Assembly: GCA_964643355.1 (NCBI GenBank)
Contig: CAZXPW010000010.1
Span: forward strand, 1-64,000
DNA from: FEN-1350 sp964643355
GTDB lineage: Bacteria > Planctomycetota > Phycisphaerae > Sedimentisphaerales > Anaerohalosphaeraceae
Length of the DNA: 64,000 nt
Reading direction: 5' to 3'
Shown: positions 8,285 through 17,064 of the stretch, piece by piece
Numbering within the stretch: the stretch's first letter is position 1
Layout of the letters: the number at the start of each line of letters is the position of its first letter
Program-made: the position numbers and the translations under genes
The notes under the pieces: model-generated
Told to the model about the DNA's origin: nothing
Database searches by the model: none
What the model saw: the letters and a program-made list of their open reading frames with translations, nothing else

Positions 8285-9667
8285 ATGAAACTGGATCTAA
8301 AAATCAATTTTCGGTTTAGTCTGTCGTCCCTTCGAAAGTATTCGATGTTGCTGGTTCCGATCGGGATCCTGATCGGAACGGCGATTGTTTTTGGACTGGT
8401 GGCGCTTTCCGGGCGATCCCTGAAGGCCCAGATCCAAAGCCAGAGCGTCGATATCGCCCGGCGGATCGAATCGCTGGCGGCCGATGCCCCTCCGGCCAAA
8501 CAATACGAACAGGCCAAGATCGCGATGGATCGTTTGGTTGAACAGGTCGGTCAGGTCGAGCAACTGGCCAAACAGAATTCGCAACGGTCGTTGTTGAGTT
8601 ATAAAGTATTCCCCAGTCCGAAAGAGACCTCCCAGCAAATCTACTCGGAGTTCGGCGACGCGTTTCGGCGGGGTCTGGAGGGGCTGATTCGGGGAGTCCG
8701 CGGGCTGGATGCGCCGTCGGAAGCCGAGCTGAGCAAAGATTTGGGGCCGGAAGCGTCGCGGATGATTCGAATCCAGCCGGGCTCGATCCGGGACAAGTCC
8801 ACCCAGGGTGTCATCGACGCGATTTGCGCCAAACGGGCGGGCGAACTGGGGGTTTACGCCAACCCCAAAACCTTTTCCTGGTATGGATTCTGGGAGAAAT
8901 ATAAATTTGAAGGCGTAGATCAGGCCATCCGGGATTGTTGGAACACTCAGGTGGCGTATTGGGTGTACGAAGACATCTTTGCCACGATCCAGGCCCTGAA
9001 CGGGAGCAGTGGGAGCGTATTTTCGTCGCCCGTCAAACGGCTGGTCGGCATCCGATTTTCCGGACCCGTTTTATACCAGAAATTCAATATGGCCACATCC
9101 GATTTCGGCATGTCGGGGCTTGGACTTGAAGGGACCCGGGACGAACCCCTTTATATACAGGATCCGGCCAAGGCCCTGACGGGGTCCGGGCCCGGAGCGA
9201 TGTACATGATGGCAGAGAGCGGCAGCAACGCCGCTCAGGCCTGGACGCAGCGATATTGCAGCCCCGAGATCGATGTGATTCATTTCTATCTCGGCGTGGT
9301 GGTGGACAACCGATCGGTGATGTCGTTCGTGCGGGAATTGTGCAGCGAAAAAACCCATACCTTCCGGGCGGGATTCGCGGCGAACGGGAAAGAATCCGAA
9401 TTCAAACACAACTCCATCACGATCCTGGGCAGTTCGATCGACCCGGTGGAAATGACCAACGAGGAACACCAGATGTATCGATATGGTCCCAACGCCGTGG
9501 TCACGCTGATGTTGGATTGTGAATACCTGTTTCATCGCGCCGGGTACGACCCGATCCAGCCGGATTCGATTAAAAAGAGTCTGGGGATTCAGCCGGCGCC
9601 CGCCGATGGAACGGGAACGACTCCCGGTTCGTCGGCGACGCCTCCGATGGGCCGAGGGATGCGATAA
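8285..9667 (+). CDS. PilO-like (Amuc_1100-type) pilus assembly protein
   Basis: 460 residues. A short cytoplasmic head, one membrane helix at about 20-42 (LLVPIGILIGTAIVFGLVAL), then a periplasmic coiled coil (AQIQSQSVDIARRIESLA, about 45-100) and a large globular part. This layout and its place directly after PilM-PilN suit a PilO-type alignment protein. The PVC-group relative Amuc_1100 sits in an equivalent locus, but I base this on position and topology rather than on a diagnostic motif. The tail TPPMGRGMR repeats the Met/Gly/Arg motif of the preceding protein. ATG at 8285 follows GAAAGGAA. Separated from the upstream gene by 52 bases and probably co-transcribed with it. Confidence 0.6.
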   Translation: MKLDLKINFRFSLSSLRKYSMLLVPIGILIGTAIVFGLVALSGRSLKAQIQSQSVDIARRIESLAADAPPAKQYEQAKIAMDRLVEQVGQVEQLAKQNSQRSLLSYKVFPSPKETSQQIYSEFGDAFRRGLEGLIRGVRGLDAPSEAELSKDLGPEASRMIRIQPGSIRDKSTQGVIDAICAKRAGELGVYANPKTFSWYGFWEKYKFEGVDQAIRDCWNTQVAYWVYEDIFATIQALNGSSGSVFSSPVKRLVGIRFSGPVLYQKFNMATSDFGMSGLGLEGTRDEPLYIQDPAKALTGSGPGAMYMMAESGSNAAQAWTQRYCSPEIDVIHFYLGVVVDNRSVMSFVRELCSEKTHTFRAGFAANGKESEFKHNSITILGSSIDPVEMTNEEHQMYRYGPNAVVTLMLDCEYLFHRAGYDPIQPDSIKKSLGIQPAPADGTGTTPGSSATPPMGRGMR

Positions 9668-9719
9668 TGGCGACCGTTTTTCCGAATGACAAGACCATCG
9701 ACACAAGAGGGTTTCGATC

Positions 9720-11744
9720 ATGAAATCGAAAAAAGGATTATCCATTGAGCAGCACATTGAAAAGATCGTGATCGGCGTCAGCGTGCTGATCGGGCTGTGG
9801 CTGTTGTGGGTGTTTGTGCTGAGCAATCCTTACGGCGTCGAGATCCGCCGCGGCGCGGGCAAGGTCCCGCCGGGACGGGTTGATTCGCAAATCGAGCCGT
9901 TGGCGAAAGAACTGCAGGAAAAATTGAATTCGCCGCCTCAACCGGTTGTCGTGTCGATCGTGCCGGTGGAGACATATCTCAACACATTTCGCGATCCGCT
10001 GGAGTCGATTCCGTTTTTCTGGATTCCGCAACCGGGGTCCAAATTCGCGATAACGGAAGACCGTCGCGTGTATCGCCTGCCGGAAATTCCGGCGGTGGCG
10101 GGGGTGACGGCGGATTCCATCCGGACGGTGGTATATCGGCCGATCGAAGAAGTGGATCGAGACCTGTCGTATTCACAGGCCCAGACTGAACTGGCGGATA
10201 TGGATCTGGTTACGGTACAAGGGACCGTGGATATCCCCCGCCTGATTCAGTCGTTCCGAGCTTGTTTTGCGTATCCTCGTCTCCGGGCCGACTGGATCGA
10301 CGAGAAGCTGGCCTCGCCGGTTTTTGCGGCGGTAGGATTGGAACGGCGACAACGCAACGAGGACGGCAGTTGGTCCGAATGGGCACGGGTGGGTCCGACG
10401 AAGATCAATCCGTATAAGAAGCTCATGCAGATTCCCGAGACGATCAGCGAATTGGATCTGAGTCTGTCGGTGAAGATGGATATGCTGCGGCCGTCGGACA
10501 TTCAAAAGGCGCTGTTGCAGCCGCCGCCGTATGATATCGCGTCGCCCAAGGAACGATGGCTGGCCCCGTCTTACCATGTGGAATATCGCAAGCTGCGGAC
10601 CCGAGAAGAGGAACAAGTCGAACGAGAGGAACGGGAACGGAAACAGGAAGCGCTGCAACAGCAGCGGGAACAGCAGAAGACTCTTCGCGGACCGACAGAA
10701 ACAACCCGTACGACCCCGCAACGGCAACCGACGCGTCAAACCCGAGACGAACGGCAGATGACCAATCTCGGGCGACGAACAGGACCCGGACGCCTGGGCC
10801 CGGATCAGGACTACATGATGGGGGGCGATCCGAGTCGCATAGCGCCCGGTCCCCGGCTCAAGCCGGAACGAACGAGCGAAGATGTGGCCCGGGATTTTGA
10901 GAAAAAGAAGCTGGGAGACCGTATTGATTGGTCTCGGCAGGCCGAACCGACGATTTTCTGGGCGCATGACGATTCGCTTCCGGGCCCGGGAATTTATCAG
11001 TACCGCATTCGGATCGGGGTATTCAATCCGATCGCGGGCAAGAACTGGACCGGCGAAGATCAGCAGGACCTCAAAGACCAGGTGATTCTATGGAGTCCGT
11101 ACTCCGAAGCGACCAGTTTGATTCGCATCGAGCCGATGTATTATTTCTTCCCGCAAAAGTATCTGGCCGAACAGGATAAGCTGGAAGTCAAGGTTGCCAA
11201 GTACCATTTGGGGCAATGGCGAAGCGAGCTGTTTCAGGTCAGCCGGGGAGAGATGATCGGATCCGAAGTGGAAAACAAGAGTCTGTTTCTTGACACCCTG
11301 GATCCGGGCCTTCGAAATATGGGTCGGGACCCAATGGCGTATGGGCGGGGCGGGATCGGCAGGAATATGGGAATGGACGATCCGTTGATGTCTTTGCCCC
11401 GGACGATCAATTTTACCACCGGCGCGATCATGGTGGATATCGCACCGGCTACGCAGTGGGGGGGGAGTATGTTGGTTCGTCAGGATTATCAGGAGATGCT
11501 GTATAGTTATAACGGGGATCAGTTGCATCGTCTGGCATTGGGGGAGGGTTTTTGGCCGCAGGAATTCCGGGACAAATACAACCTGATCAAGAAAGTTGAG
11601 AAAGACGCTCCGCTGCAGTTTTTGACTCGGGGTCAAGTCAGTTCAAGCCCGTTACGAACCCCGCCGCCGACCATGGAGCGAATGGTGGGACCGGGCGGGC
11701 CGGGAATGGAGCGCGACGCCTCGACGATCCGGCGAGTTCAGTAG
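9720..11744 (+). CDS. Single-pass membrane protein of the pilus module (PilP position)
   Basis: 674 residues of unknown family. Cytoplasmic head SIEQHIEKIVIGVSV, one membrane helix at about 15-37 (VIGVSVLIGLWLLWVFVL), and the remainder outside. About residues 290-370 are charged and low complexity (REEEQVEREERERKQEALQQ), probably a flexible coiled linker. Two further patches (YMMGGDPSR and about 535-560 with MAYGRGGIGRNMGMDD) resemble the Met/Gly/Arg-rich segments of the two upstream proteins. Between these lies a conserved-looking beta-rich piece (PGPGIYQYRIRIGVFNPIAG). The third-gene position after PilM-PilN and a PilO-like protein suggests a role bridging the inner-membrane complex to the secretin, as PilP does, but no PilP motif is visible. 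No secretin or pilus ATPase gene is in the window. Confidence 0.55.
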   Translation: MKSKKGLSIEQHIEKIVIGVSVLIGLWLLWVFVLSNPYGVEIRRGAGKVPPGRVDSQIEPLAKELQEKLNSPPQPVVVSIVPVETYLNTFRDPLESIPFFWIPQPGSKFAITEDRRVYRLPEIPAVAGVTADSIRTVVYRPIEEVDRDLSYSQAQTELADMDLVTVQGTVDIPRLIQSFRACFAYPRLRADWIDEKLASPVFAAVGLERRQRNEDGSWSEWARVGPTKINPYKKLMQIPETISELDLSLSVKMDMLRPSDIQKALLQPPPYDIASPKERWLAPSYHVEYRKLRTREEEQVEREERERKQEALQQQREQQKTLRGPTETTRTTPQRQPTRQTRDERQMTNLGRRTGPGRLGPDQDYMMGGDPSRIAPGPRLKPERTSEDVARDFEKKKLGDRIDWSRQAEPTIFWAHDDSLPGPGIYQYRIRIGVFNPIAGKNWTGEDQQDLKDQVILWSPYSEATSLIRIEPMYYFFPQKYLAEQDKLEVKVAKYHLGQWRSELFQVSRGEMIGSEVENKSLFLDTLDPGLRNMGRDPMAYGRGGIGRNMGMDDPLMSLPRTINFTTGAIMVDIAPATQWGGSMLVRQDYQEMLYSYNGDQLHRLALGEGFWPQEFRDKYNLIKKVEKDAPLQFLTRGQVSSSPLRTPPPTMERMVGPGGPGMERDASTIRRVQ

Positions 11745-11797
11745 GAGCAGGATCGGATCGGTTCGGAGAAACCGAAACCGAATTTGTGTGGTTTGTG

Positions 11798-11829
11798 GAT
11801 GGGGAATCGACGCGTTCCCCATCTTGTTT
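11798..11829 (+). terminator. Terminator-like hairpin after the pilus operon
   Basis: A 9-bp perfect stem, GATGGGGAA at 11798-11806 and TTCCCCATC at 11815-11823, with an 8-base loop and then TTGTTTA. It lies between two converging genes and overlaps the last codon of the minus-strand reductase. The T-run favours use on the plus strand. Confidence 0.65.
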
Positions 11830-12823
11830 ATGTTGCAGTAAGGACTCGGTCGAGTGTGGACAGTTCGTCGGAATCGAACCGGGTATTTTTCAGGGCGGAT
11901 AGATTTTGGGCGATTTGTTCGGGACGACTGGTTCCGATCAGGACGGAGGTGACGCGTTTATCCCGGAGAATCCACGCCAAGGCCATTTCGGCCAATGACT
12001 GACCGCGCTGAGCCGCGATGGCATTGAGGGATCGAAGCTTGGCCTGAAGGGCCGGCGTGATTTCGCCTGCCTGCAAAAATCCGGTAGGTTTGGCGGCGCG
12101 AGAATCGGCCGGAATATCCTTGAGGTATTTGTCCGTCAGAAGGCCTTGTGCCAGGGGGCTGAAGGCGATGCAGCCGATTCCCAGGCGATGGAGAGTATCC
12201 AGCAGACCCTGTTCGGGCGTACGGACAAGCATCGAGTACTTGGGTTGGTGAATCAGCAGACGATGCCCCATTTGGGCGAGGATCTGGTGGGCTTTTTCGG
12301 TCCTGTCGGGAGGGTAGTTGGAGACACCTGCGTAGAGGGCCTTTCCCGAGCGGATGGCCTGATCGAGGGCGGACATGGTTTCTTCGAGGGGGGTGTTGGG
12401 GTCGGGTCGATGGGAGTAAAAAATATCCACATAATCGAGTTTCATGCGGCGCAGAGAGGCGTCCAAGCTGGCCAGAAGATACTTTCGACTGCCCCATTCG
12501 CCGTAGGGGCCGGGCCACATCCGATAACCGGCCTTTGTGGAGATGATCAATTCATCGCGATACCCGGCCAAATCCGCGGCCAGGATGGCGCCGAAGTGTT
12601 CTTCGGCCGAACCGGGTACGGGCCCATAATTGTTGGCCAGATCGAAGTGGGTGATGCCGGCGTCAAAGGCGATACGGATCATGGCGCGGGCGTTTTCGAG
12701 GATGTCCACGGAACCAAAGTTGTGCCATAACCCCAGAGAGATCGGCGGCAGAAGAAGGCCGCTGACACCGCATCGGTTGTAGGCGAATTTTTCATAGCGG
12801 TCGGGTGCGGGAACATACGACAT
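11828..12823 (-). CDS. Aldo/keto reductase, YghZ (L-glyceraldehyde 3-phosphate reductase) type
   Basis: An NADPH-dependent cytosolic reductase of the AKR superfamily, 331 residues. The start MSYVPAPDRYEKFAYNRCG with LPPISLGLWHNFG is typical of the YghZ/AKR14 branch. The catalytic tetrad is visible: Asp and Tyr in FDLANNYG, Lys in IISTKAGY and His in YSHRPD. The NADP-binding end has VTSVLIGTSRPEQIAQNL. The physiological substrate cannot be told from sequence; methylglyoxal or L-glyceraldehyde 3-phosphate are reported for relatives. It is divergent from the GH172 gene, with 196 bases between their starts. Confidence 0.85.
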   Translation of the reverse strand: MSYVPAPDRYEKFAYNRCGVSGLLLPPISLGLWHNFGSVDILENARAMIRIAFDAGITHFDLANNYGPVPGSAEEHFGAILAADLAGYRDELIISTKAGYRMWPGPYGEWGSRKYLLASLDASLRRMKLDYVDIFYSHRPDPNTPLEETMSALDQAIRSGKALYAGVSNYPPDRTEKAHQILAQMGHRLLIHQPKYSMLVRTPEQGLLDTLHRLGIGCIAFSPLAQGLLTDKYLKDIPADSRAAKPTGFLQAGEITPALQAKLRSLNAIAAQRGQSLAEMALAWILRDKRVTSVLIGTSRPEQIAQNLSALKNTRFDSDELSTLDRVLTAT

Positions 12824-12957
12824 ACGGAAATCCTTTCGTTGATTCCATCATTGCGTTTGGCCTATTATGATCAATTCCGCGAAATTGGCAAGAGGGGCTC
12901 CCCGATAATCGGTCGAGGGGATGAAGAGATTGCGGGATCGGATTTGCGACAAAATAT

Positions 12958-12987
12958 TTGCGATGGCAAAAAGCGGCGTGGTATAAT
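12958..12987 (+). promoter_or_regulatory. Sigma-70-like promoter for the GH172 gene
   Basis: TTGCGA (12958-12963, 4 of 6 to consensus), an 18-base spacer and a perfect TATAAT (12982-12987). It ends 32 bases before the ATG of the DUF2961 gene in the divergent intergenic region. Confidence 0.55.
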
Positions 12988-13019
12988 ATCCACCGAAAAT
13001 TTGATCGAAGGGAGTCTGT

Positions 13020-15053
13020 ATGGGAAAGAGGATAGCGATTGTTCTTGTGCTGTTATCCACGGGACCGAAGGTTTGCGCGCAAGTCGTCAATCCTGGGTCG
13101 GCTTCGGGGTCGGTCAGTTTTGCGTCGCTGCTGCAGGAGATGGCCGGGCGGGATGTGATCGCGCGACTTCCATCTCCGGAGTATCGGTGTTTCCAGGCCA
13201 GCAGCTTTGATCGTAAGACCCTGGCGCCGGACCAGCCGGGCTGGTTTGCCAACGACGATTGGAGCTGGTATATCCGAAAGGAACAGCGTGAGGGCCGGAC
13301 GGAATGGGTCATGATGGACGCCGAAGGGCCGGGTTGTGTGGTGAGGATCTGGTGCACGGGGCCGGCGATCTCGGGAGTGCTTCGGTTCTACATCGACGGG
13401 TCGGAATCGCCGGTGATTGAGGGCAAGGCGGTGGAGATCGTGGGAGGAAAAGGCCTGACGGGCGAGCCCTTGTCGGCGCTGCGAGCGAGGGGATTTAACC
13501 TGTATCTGCCGATCCCTTATGCCAAACAATGCAAGATCACTTATGACGGGCCGAACTTTTGGGAGACGCGGAACAATCAGGATCCGTTTTATTACCAGGT
13601 CAATTACCGGAGCTATGCCAAAGGGACGACGGTCGAGAGTTTCGGGGCCGATACGCTGAAAAAACATGCGGAATTGCTGCAGCAAACTCAGTCTCTGCTC
13701 TTGACGCCGAACACGGCGCTGGAAGCGACGGTGACGGCCACCTCGAATCTTCAGGTCAGCGGGACGGTTGCGAACGCGACGGCGAATTTGTCGGGACCGG
13801 GCGCGATTCGACGGCTGGCGATGAAGATCAAGGCGGCGAACCTGGAACAGGCGCTTCGAAGTCTGGTGATTCGGATGGAATTTGACGGCGAGGCGACAGT
13901 GTGGTGTCCGGCGGGGGATTTCTTTGGCAGCGGGGTGGGGCTCAATCCGTATCAAAGCTGGTGGCAGGGAGTTGAGAAAGACGGGACGCTGGTGTCGTAC
14001 TGGCCGATGCCGTTTGAGAAAGCTGCGACGGTAACGATGGAGAATCTCGGCGCTGAACCGGTCGAGGCGACACTGACGGTCGAGCAGCGGTCATGGAAAT
14101 GGGACGAACGGAGTATGCATTTTCATGCGAACTGGCAGTATCGGTATCCGTTTGATTCGCAGCCGGCGTTTGACTGGAACTATCTGACGGCGCAGGGGCA
14201 GGGGGTATTGGCGGGGGATGTCCTGACGGTATTGAATACCTCGCCAGACTGGTGGGGGGAGGGCGACGAGAAGATTTTCGTCGATGGGGAGGCGTTTCCG
14301 TCGCATCTCGGGACGGGGACGGAGGATTACTATGGTTATGCGTATTGTACGCCGGAATTTTTTGAGGATCCGTTTCACGCGCAGCCGCGGGCGGATGGGC
14401 CTCGAAATTTCGGGCGGGTGACGAATCTTCGGGTTCGAAGTCTGGATGCGATTCCATTCGAGAAGTCGATCCGATTTGACATCGAGGTTTGGCACTGGAC
14501 CAAGGCGACGATGGAATATGCGACGACGGTGTATTGGTATGCGCGGCCGGGGGCGAAGCACAATGTGGAGCCGCTGCCCGAGGTCGCGGCCGCGGCGGTG
14601 GCGCCGGTGCCGTCGCCGTATCGCAAGGTGGCCGGGGCGATCGAAGGCGAAACGATGAAAATCCGCGGCAAGACCGGAGGCGAAACCGAAGTGCAGAATC
14701 TTCCGGAACACAACTGGAGCTGGGGAAAACAGCTCTGGTGGCGGGACGGCAAAGTCGGCGATACGCTGTCGGTGGAGTTTGCCGTGGAGACCAAGGGAAA
14801 ATATGCGGTCAAGGTGAATCTGACGCTGGCGGTCGATTATGGTCAGATCCAACTGGCGATTGACGGACAGAAGCTTGGCGGGCCGATCGATTTGTACAAC
14901 GACGGCGTGATCTCCAAAGAGACGACGCTGGGAATCGTGTCGCTGGAAAAGGGGCCTCATGCGCTGACGGCGGAGATTGTCGGGGCCAACGAGAAAGCGG
15001 TGAAACGGTACATATTTGGTCTGGATTATATTAAACTTGAGAAGGTCGAGTAG
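13020..15053 (+). CDS. DUF2961 (GH172 family) secreted glycoside hydrolase
   Basis: 677 residues with a signal peptide (MGKRIAIVLVLLSTGPKVCAQ). The DUF2961/GH172 core at about 60-510 shows its hallmark segments: EGPGCVVRIWCT, FYIDG, and GTGTEDYYGYAYCTPEFF near residue 425, where the conserved acidic residues of the active site lie. Characterised GH172 members act on fructofuranose or arabinofuranose linkages; the substrate here is unknown. Residues about 545-675 form a beta-sandwich accessory domain resembling a carbohydrate-binding module (EGETMKIRGKTGG, LAIDGQKLGGPIDLYNDGV). A good ribosome site (GAAGGGAG) lies 7 bases before ATG. The following gene is a likely inserted four-helix-bundle gene beginning 38 bases after the stop. 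Confidence 0.88.
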   Translation: MGKRIAIVLVLLSTGPKVCAQVVNPGSASGSVSFASLLQEMAGRDVIARLPSPEYRCFQASSFDRKTLAPDQPGWFANDDWSWYIRKEQREGRTEWVMMDAEGPGCVVRIWCTGPAISGVLRFYIDGSESPVIEGKAVEIVGGKGLTGEPLSALRARGFNLYLPIPYAKQCKITYDGPNFWETRNNQDPFYYQVNYRSYAKGTTVESFGADTLKKHAELLQQTQSLLLTPNTALEATVTATSNLQVSGTVANATANLSGPGAIRRLAMKIKAANLEQALRSLVIRMEFDGEATVWCPAGDFFGSGVGLNPYQSWWQGVEKDGTLVSYWPMPFEKAATVTMENLGAEPVEATLTVEQRSWKWDERSMHFHANWQYRYPFDSQPAFDWNYLTAQGQGVLAGDVLTVLNTSPDWWGEGDEKIFVDGEAFPSHLGTGTEDYYGYAYCTPEFFEDPFHAQPRADGPRNFGRVTNLRVRSLDAIPFEKSIRFDIEVWHWTKATMEYATTVYWYARPGAKHNVEPLPEVAAAAVAPVPSPYRKVAGAIEGETMKIRGKTGGETEVQNLPEHNWSWGKQLWWRDGKVGDTLSVEFAVETKGKYAVKVNLTLAVDYGQIQLAIDGQKLGGPIDLYNDGVISKETTLGIVSLEKGPHALTAEIVGANEKAVKRYIFGLDYIKLEKVE

Positions 15054-15062
15054 AACTTGGGG

Positions 15063-15496
15063 GGCAGAAGGCAGAAGGAAGGAGGCAGAAGTGGAGAGGG
15101 TGATTAAGAGTTATAGAGACTTGATTGTTTGGCAAAAGTCCATGGTTATGGTGACGGCCATTTATGAGAATACCCGAAGATTTCCACGAGATGAATTATA
15201 TGGTTTAACGACACAAATTCGTCGTGCTGCGGTTTCGATTCCCAGCAATATCGCAGAGGGCTATTCGAGAAATTCGACAGCGGATTATATCCGATATCTC
15301 AGGATTGCCAGTGGATCGCTTTACGAGTTGAGAACGCAACTGGAGATCGCCATCAATCTTGGTTACATCAAAGCGATGGGCTTTCATTCCATTGAAGAAG
15401 TCCAAACTGAGATCGAGAAAATGTTGTCGAGTATGATAAGGAAGATAGCCCGTGTGCCAAAATGTTAAATTTTCTTCTGCCTTCTGGCTTCTGCCT
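15063..15496. repeat. Inverted repeat flanking the four-helix-bundle gene
   Basis: The left arm (15069-15091) and right arm (15474-15496) are 23-base inverted repeats with 20 matches. Each contains two GGCAGAAG cores; a third core at 15063-15070 extends the left arm. The arms bracket exactly one gene. The left arm supplies its ribosome-binding site and the G of its GTG start; the right arm lies inside the first codons of the next gene. Confidence 0.8.
15091..15468 (+). CDS. Four-helix-bundle protein (23S rRNA intervening-sequence type)
   Basis: 125 residues, all-helical, with the family hallmarks YRDLIVWQKSM, FPRDELYGLTTQIRRAAVSI, PSNIAEGYSR and YIRYLRIASGSLYELRTQLE. Relatives are encoded in intervening sequences of 23S rRNA and, as diversity-generating-retroelement accessory proteins, elsewhere. 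Their biochemical role is mostly unclear; they form homopentamers. Start: GTG at 15091 has a perfect AAGGAGG at 15079-15085, five bases upstream; both lie in the left arm of an inverted repeat. An earlier in-frame ATG (15016) would overlap the GH172 gene and adds non-family sequence. The right arm of the repeat begins six bases after the stop. The gene thus looks like a small self-contained insertion between two secreted carbohydrate-related genes. Confidence 0.88.
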   Translation: MERVIKSYRDLIVWQKSMVMVTAIYENTRRFPRDELYGLTTQIRRAAVSIPSNIAEGYSRNSTADYIRYLRIASGSLYELRTQLEIAINLGYIKAMGFHSIEEVQTEIEKMLSSMIRKIARVPKC

Positions 15497-16855
15497 TCAA
15501 CCTTTTTTGGCTTATTCGGGTTGATGTCCCAGGCCATTGCCAGCGAACCCTGTTGTATTCAGGTGGTGGAGAAAGGGACGGACTGGCCGGTGCCGATGGT
15601 GGAGCTGCGGACGACGCATCAGGCGCGTTTTTTCACGGACAACGCCGGCGTGATCGCGTTTGATTTACCAGAATTGGTGGGACGCGAAACCTGGTTTGAT
15701 GTGATTGGAAATGGGTATGAGGTCCCCAAGGATGGTTTCGGATATCGAGGGGTTCGGCTGACGCCGCGGCCGGGCGCGACGCTGAAGGTCGAGGTGACCC
15801 GGACGAATCTGGCCAAGCGGCTGGGGCGACTGACGGGAGGGGGTCTATTTGCCGAGAGTCAGAAACTCGGCCGCGAACTGGATTGGAGGGAGTCCGGCGT
15901 TCTGGGTTGCGACAGCGTGCAGAATGCCGTGCATCGCGGGCGGATGTTCTGGCTGTGGGGTGATACGACGCTGGCCAAGTATCCGCTGGGGATTTTTCAT
16001 GGGACCAGCGCCACCACGGCCGTGCAACCGCTGGCAAGATTCGAGCCGCCGCTGCGGTTGCCGCTGGAGTATATCACCGACGACAAGGGTTCGCCGCGCG
16101 GGATCGCGACAATGCCCGGCGAGGGGCCGACCTGGGTGACGGGGTATGTGAGCTTGCCGGACAAGTCGGGCGTGTCGCACCTGGTGGGATCGTTCCTGAA
16201 GGTCAAGCCGCCGATGGAGGGGTACCAGTGGGGCCTGTGCGTGTGGAACGACGCGACTGCAAATTTCGAGTTATTGCGAGTGATCTGGACGAAATCGGAA
16301 GCTACCCCCAAGGCGCCGCCGGTGCCGGAGGGACATCCGGTATTCTGGAAAGACAAAGATGGGAAAGAGTGGGTGCTCTTCGGCAATCCGCTACCCACGC
16401 TGCGGTGCCCGGCAAGTTTTGAGGCCTGGCAGGATTCGAGTACCTGGGAGGTTCTCAAGCCGCAGGAACATTTGGTTTCGGCAGCCGACGGAAAACCCGT
16501 CAAGCCGCACAGCGGATCGATCGCGTGGAACCCGTGGCGAAAGCGATGGGTGACGGTGTTCATGGAGTATTTCGGCAAACCGTCAGCATTCGGTGAATTA
16601 TGGTATTCCGAGGCGAACGAGCCGACCGGTCCCTGGGGCAAGGCCGTCAAGATCATCAGCCATGAGAATTACACTTTCTACAACCCCAGGATTCATCCGG
16701 AGTTTGCGGCGGCCGATTCGCCGATTCTGATTTTTGAGGGGACCTATACGATGACTTTCGCCGATCGGCCGCATCCGACGCCACGGTACGATTACAACCA
16801 GATTCTGTACCGGCTGGATCTGGATGATCCGGGGCTTAAGGGCGCACAGGAATAG
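15452..16855 (+). CDS. Secreted protein, probable five-bladed beta-propeller (glycosidase-like), unknown function
   Basis: 467 residues. From GTG at 15452 it begins with a hydrophobic leader (KFSSAFWLLPSTFFGLFGLM) ending AIAS-EP, a usable signal peptide; part of that leader is encoded by the right arm of the inverted repeat. Residues 35-115 form a small beta domain (VVEKGTDWPVPMVELRTTHQ). The rest has blade-like repeats seen in DUF4185/GH43-like propellers: RMFWLWGDTTLAKYPLGIFH, WGLCVWNDATANFELL, SGSIAWNPWRKRWVTVF, and GELWYSEANEPTGPW. I infer a sugar-active or sugar-binding propeller; no catalytic residues can be named. An ATG at 15524 (MSQAIASEP) would remove most of the leader. It overlaps the preceding gene by 17 bases. 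Confidence 0.7.
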   Translation: MCQNVKFSSAFWLLPSTFFGLFGLMSQAIASEPCCIQVVEKGTDWPVPMVELRTTHQARFFTDNAGVIAFDLPELVGRETWFDVIGNGYEVPKDGFGYRGVRLTPRPGATLKVEVTRTNLAKRLGRLTGGGLFAESQKLGRELDWRESGVLGCDSVQNAVHRGRMFWLWGDTTLAKYPLGIFHGTSATTAVQPLARFEPPLRLPLEYITDDKGSPRGIATMPGEGPTWVTGYVSLPDKSGVSHLVGSFLKVKPPMEGYQWGLCVWNDATANFELLRVIWTKSEATPKAPPVPEGHPVFWKDKDGKEWVLFGNPLPTLRCPASFEAWQDSSTWEVLKPQEHLVSAADGKPVKPHSGSIAWNPWRKRWVTVFMEYFGKPSAFGELWYSEANEPTGPWGKAVKIISHENYTFYNPRIHPEFAAADSPILIFEGTYTMTFADRPHPTPRYDYNQILYRLDLDDPGLKGAQE

Positions 16856-16957
16856 GGATAGGATACTTCACGCAACGGCGCCAAGCCGCAAAGGAAATGT
16901 TTGAGAGGGGCTTGGGGCGGTTAAGTCGGGAAAGTGAATCGCCGATAATACAGAGTC

Positions 16958-17034
16958 GGGGCCTTAGCTCAACTGGGAGAGCACTTGCGTGGTTTTCTAT
17001 GCAAGAGACGCAAGTTCGAGTTTTGCGGGCTCCA
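16958..17034 (+). tRNA. tRNA-like sequence (Ala-like) with an oversized anticodon loop
   Basis: A 77-base cloverleaf can be drawn by hand: acceptor stem GGGGCCT with GGGCTCC (seven pairs including G-U), then TA, D-stem GCTC/GAGC with GG in the loop, anticodon stem CTTGC (16984-16988) with GCAAG (17001-17005), and T-arm GCAAG-TTCGAGT-TTTGC with discriminator A. The body most resembles bacterial tRNA-Ala. The anticodon loop, however, is 12 bases (GTGGTTTTCTAT) rather than 7, so no anticodon can be assigned; a 5-base insertion after GTGG would explain it. CCA is not encoded. It may be a decayed tRNA or a tRNA-derived element. It ends 31 bases before the EpsI gene. Confidence 0.5.
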
Positions 17035-17064
17035 TAGATTCATCCTGGATGGGAGGTTTGCTCC

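Noticed and set aside
14091..14960. Long minus-strand frame opposite the GH172 gene
   Set aside because: Arg/Pro/His-rich shadow with no domain features.
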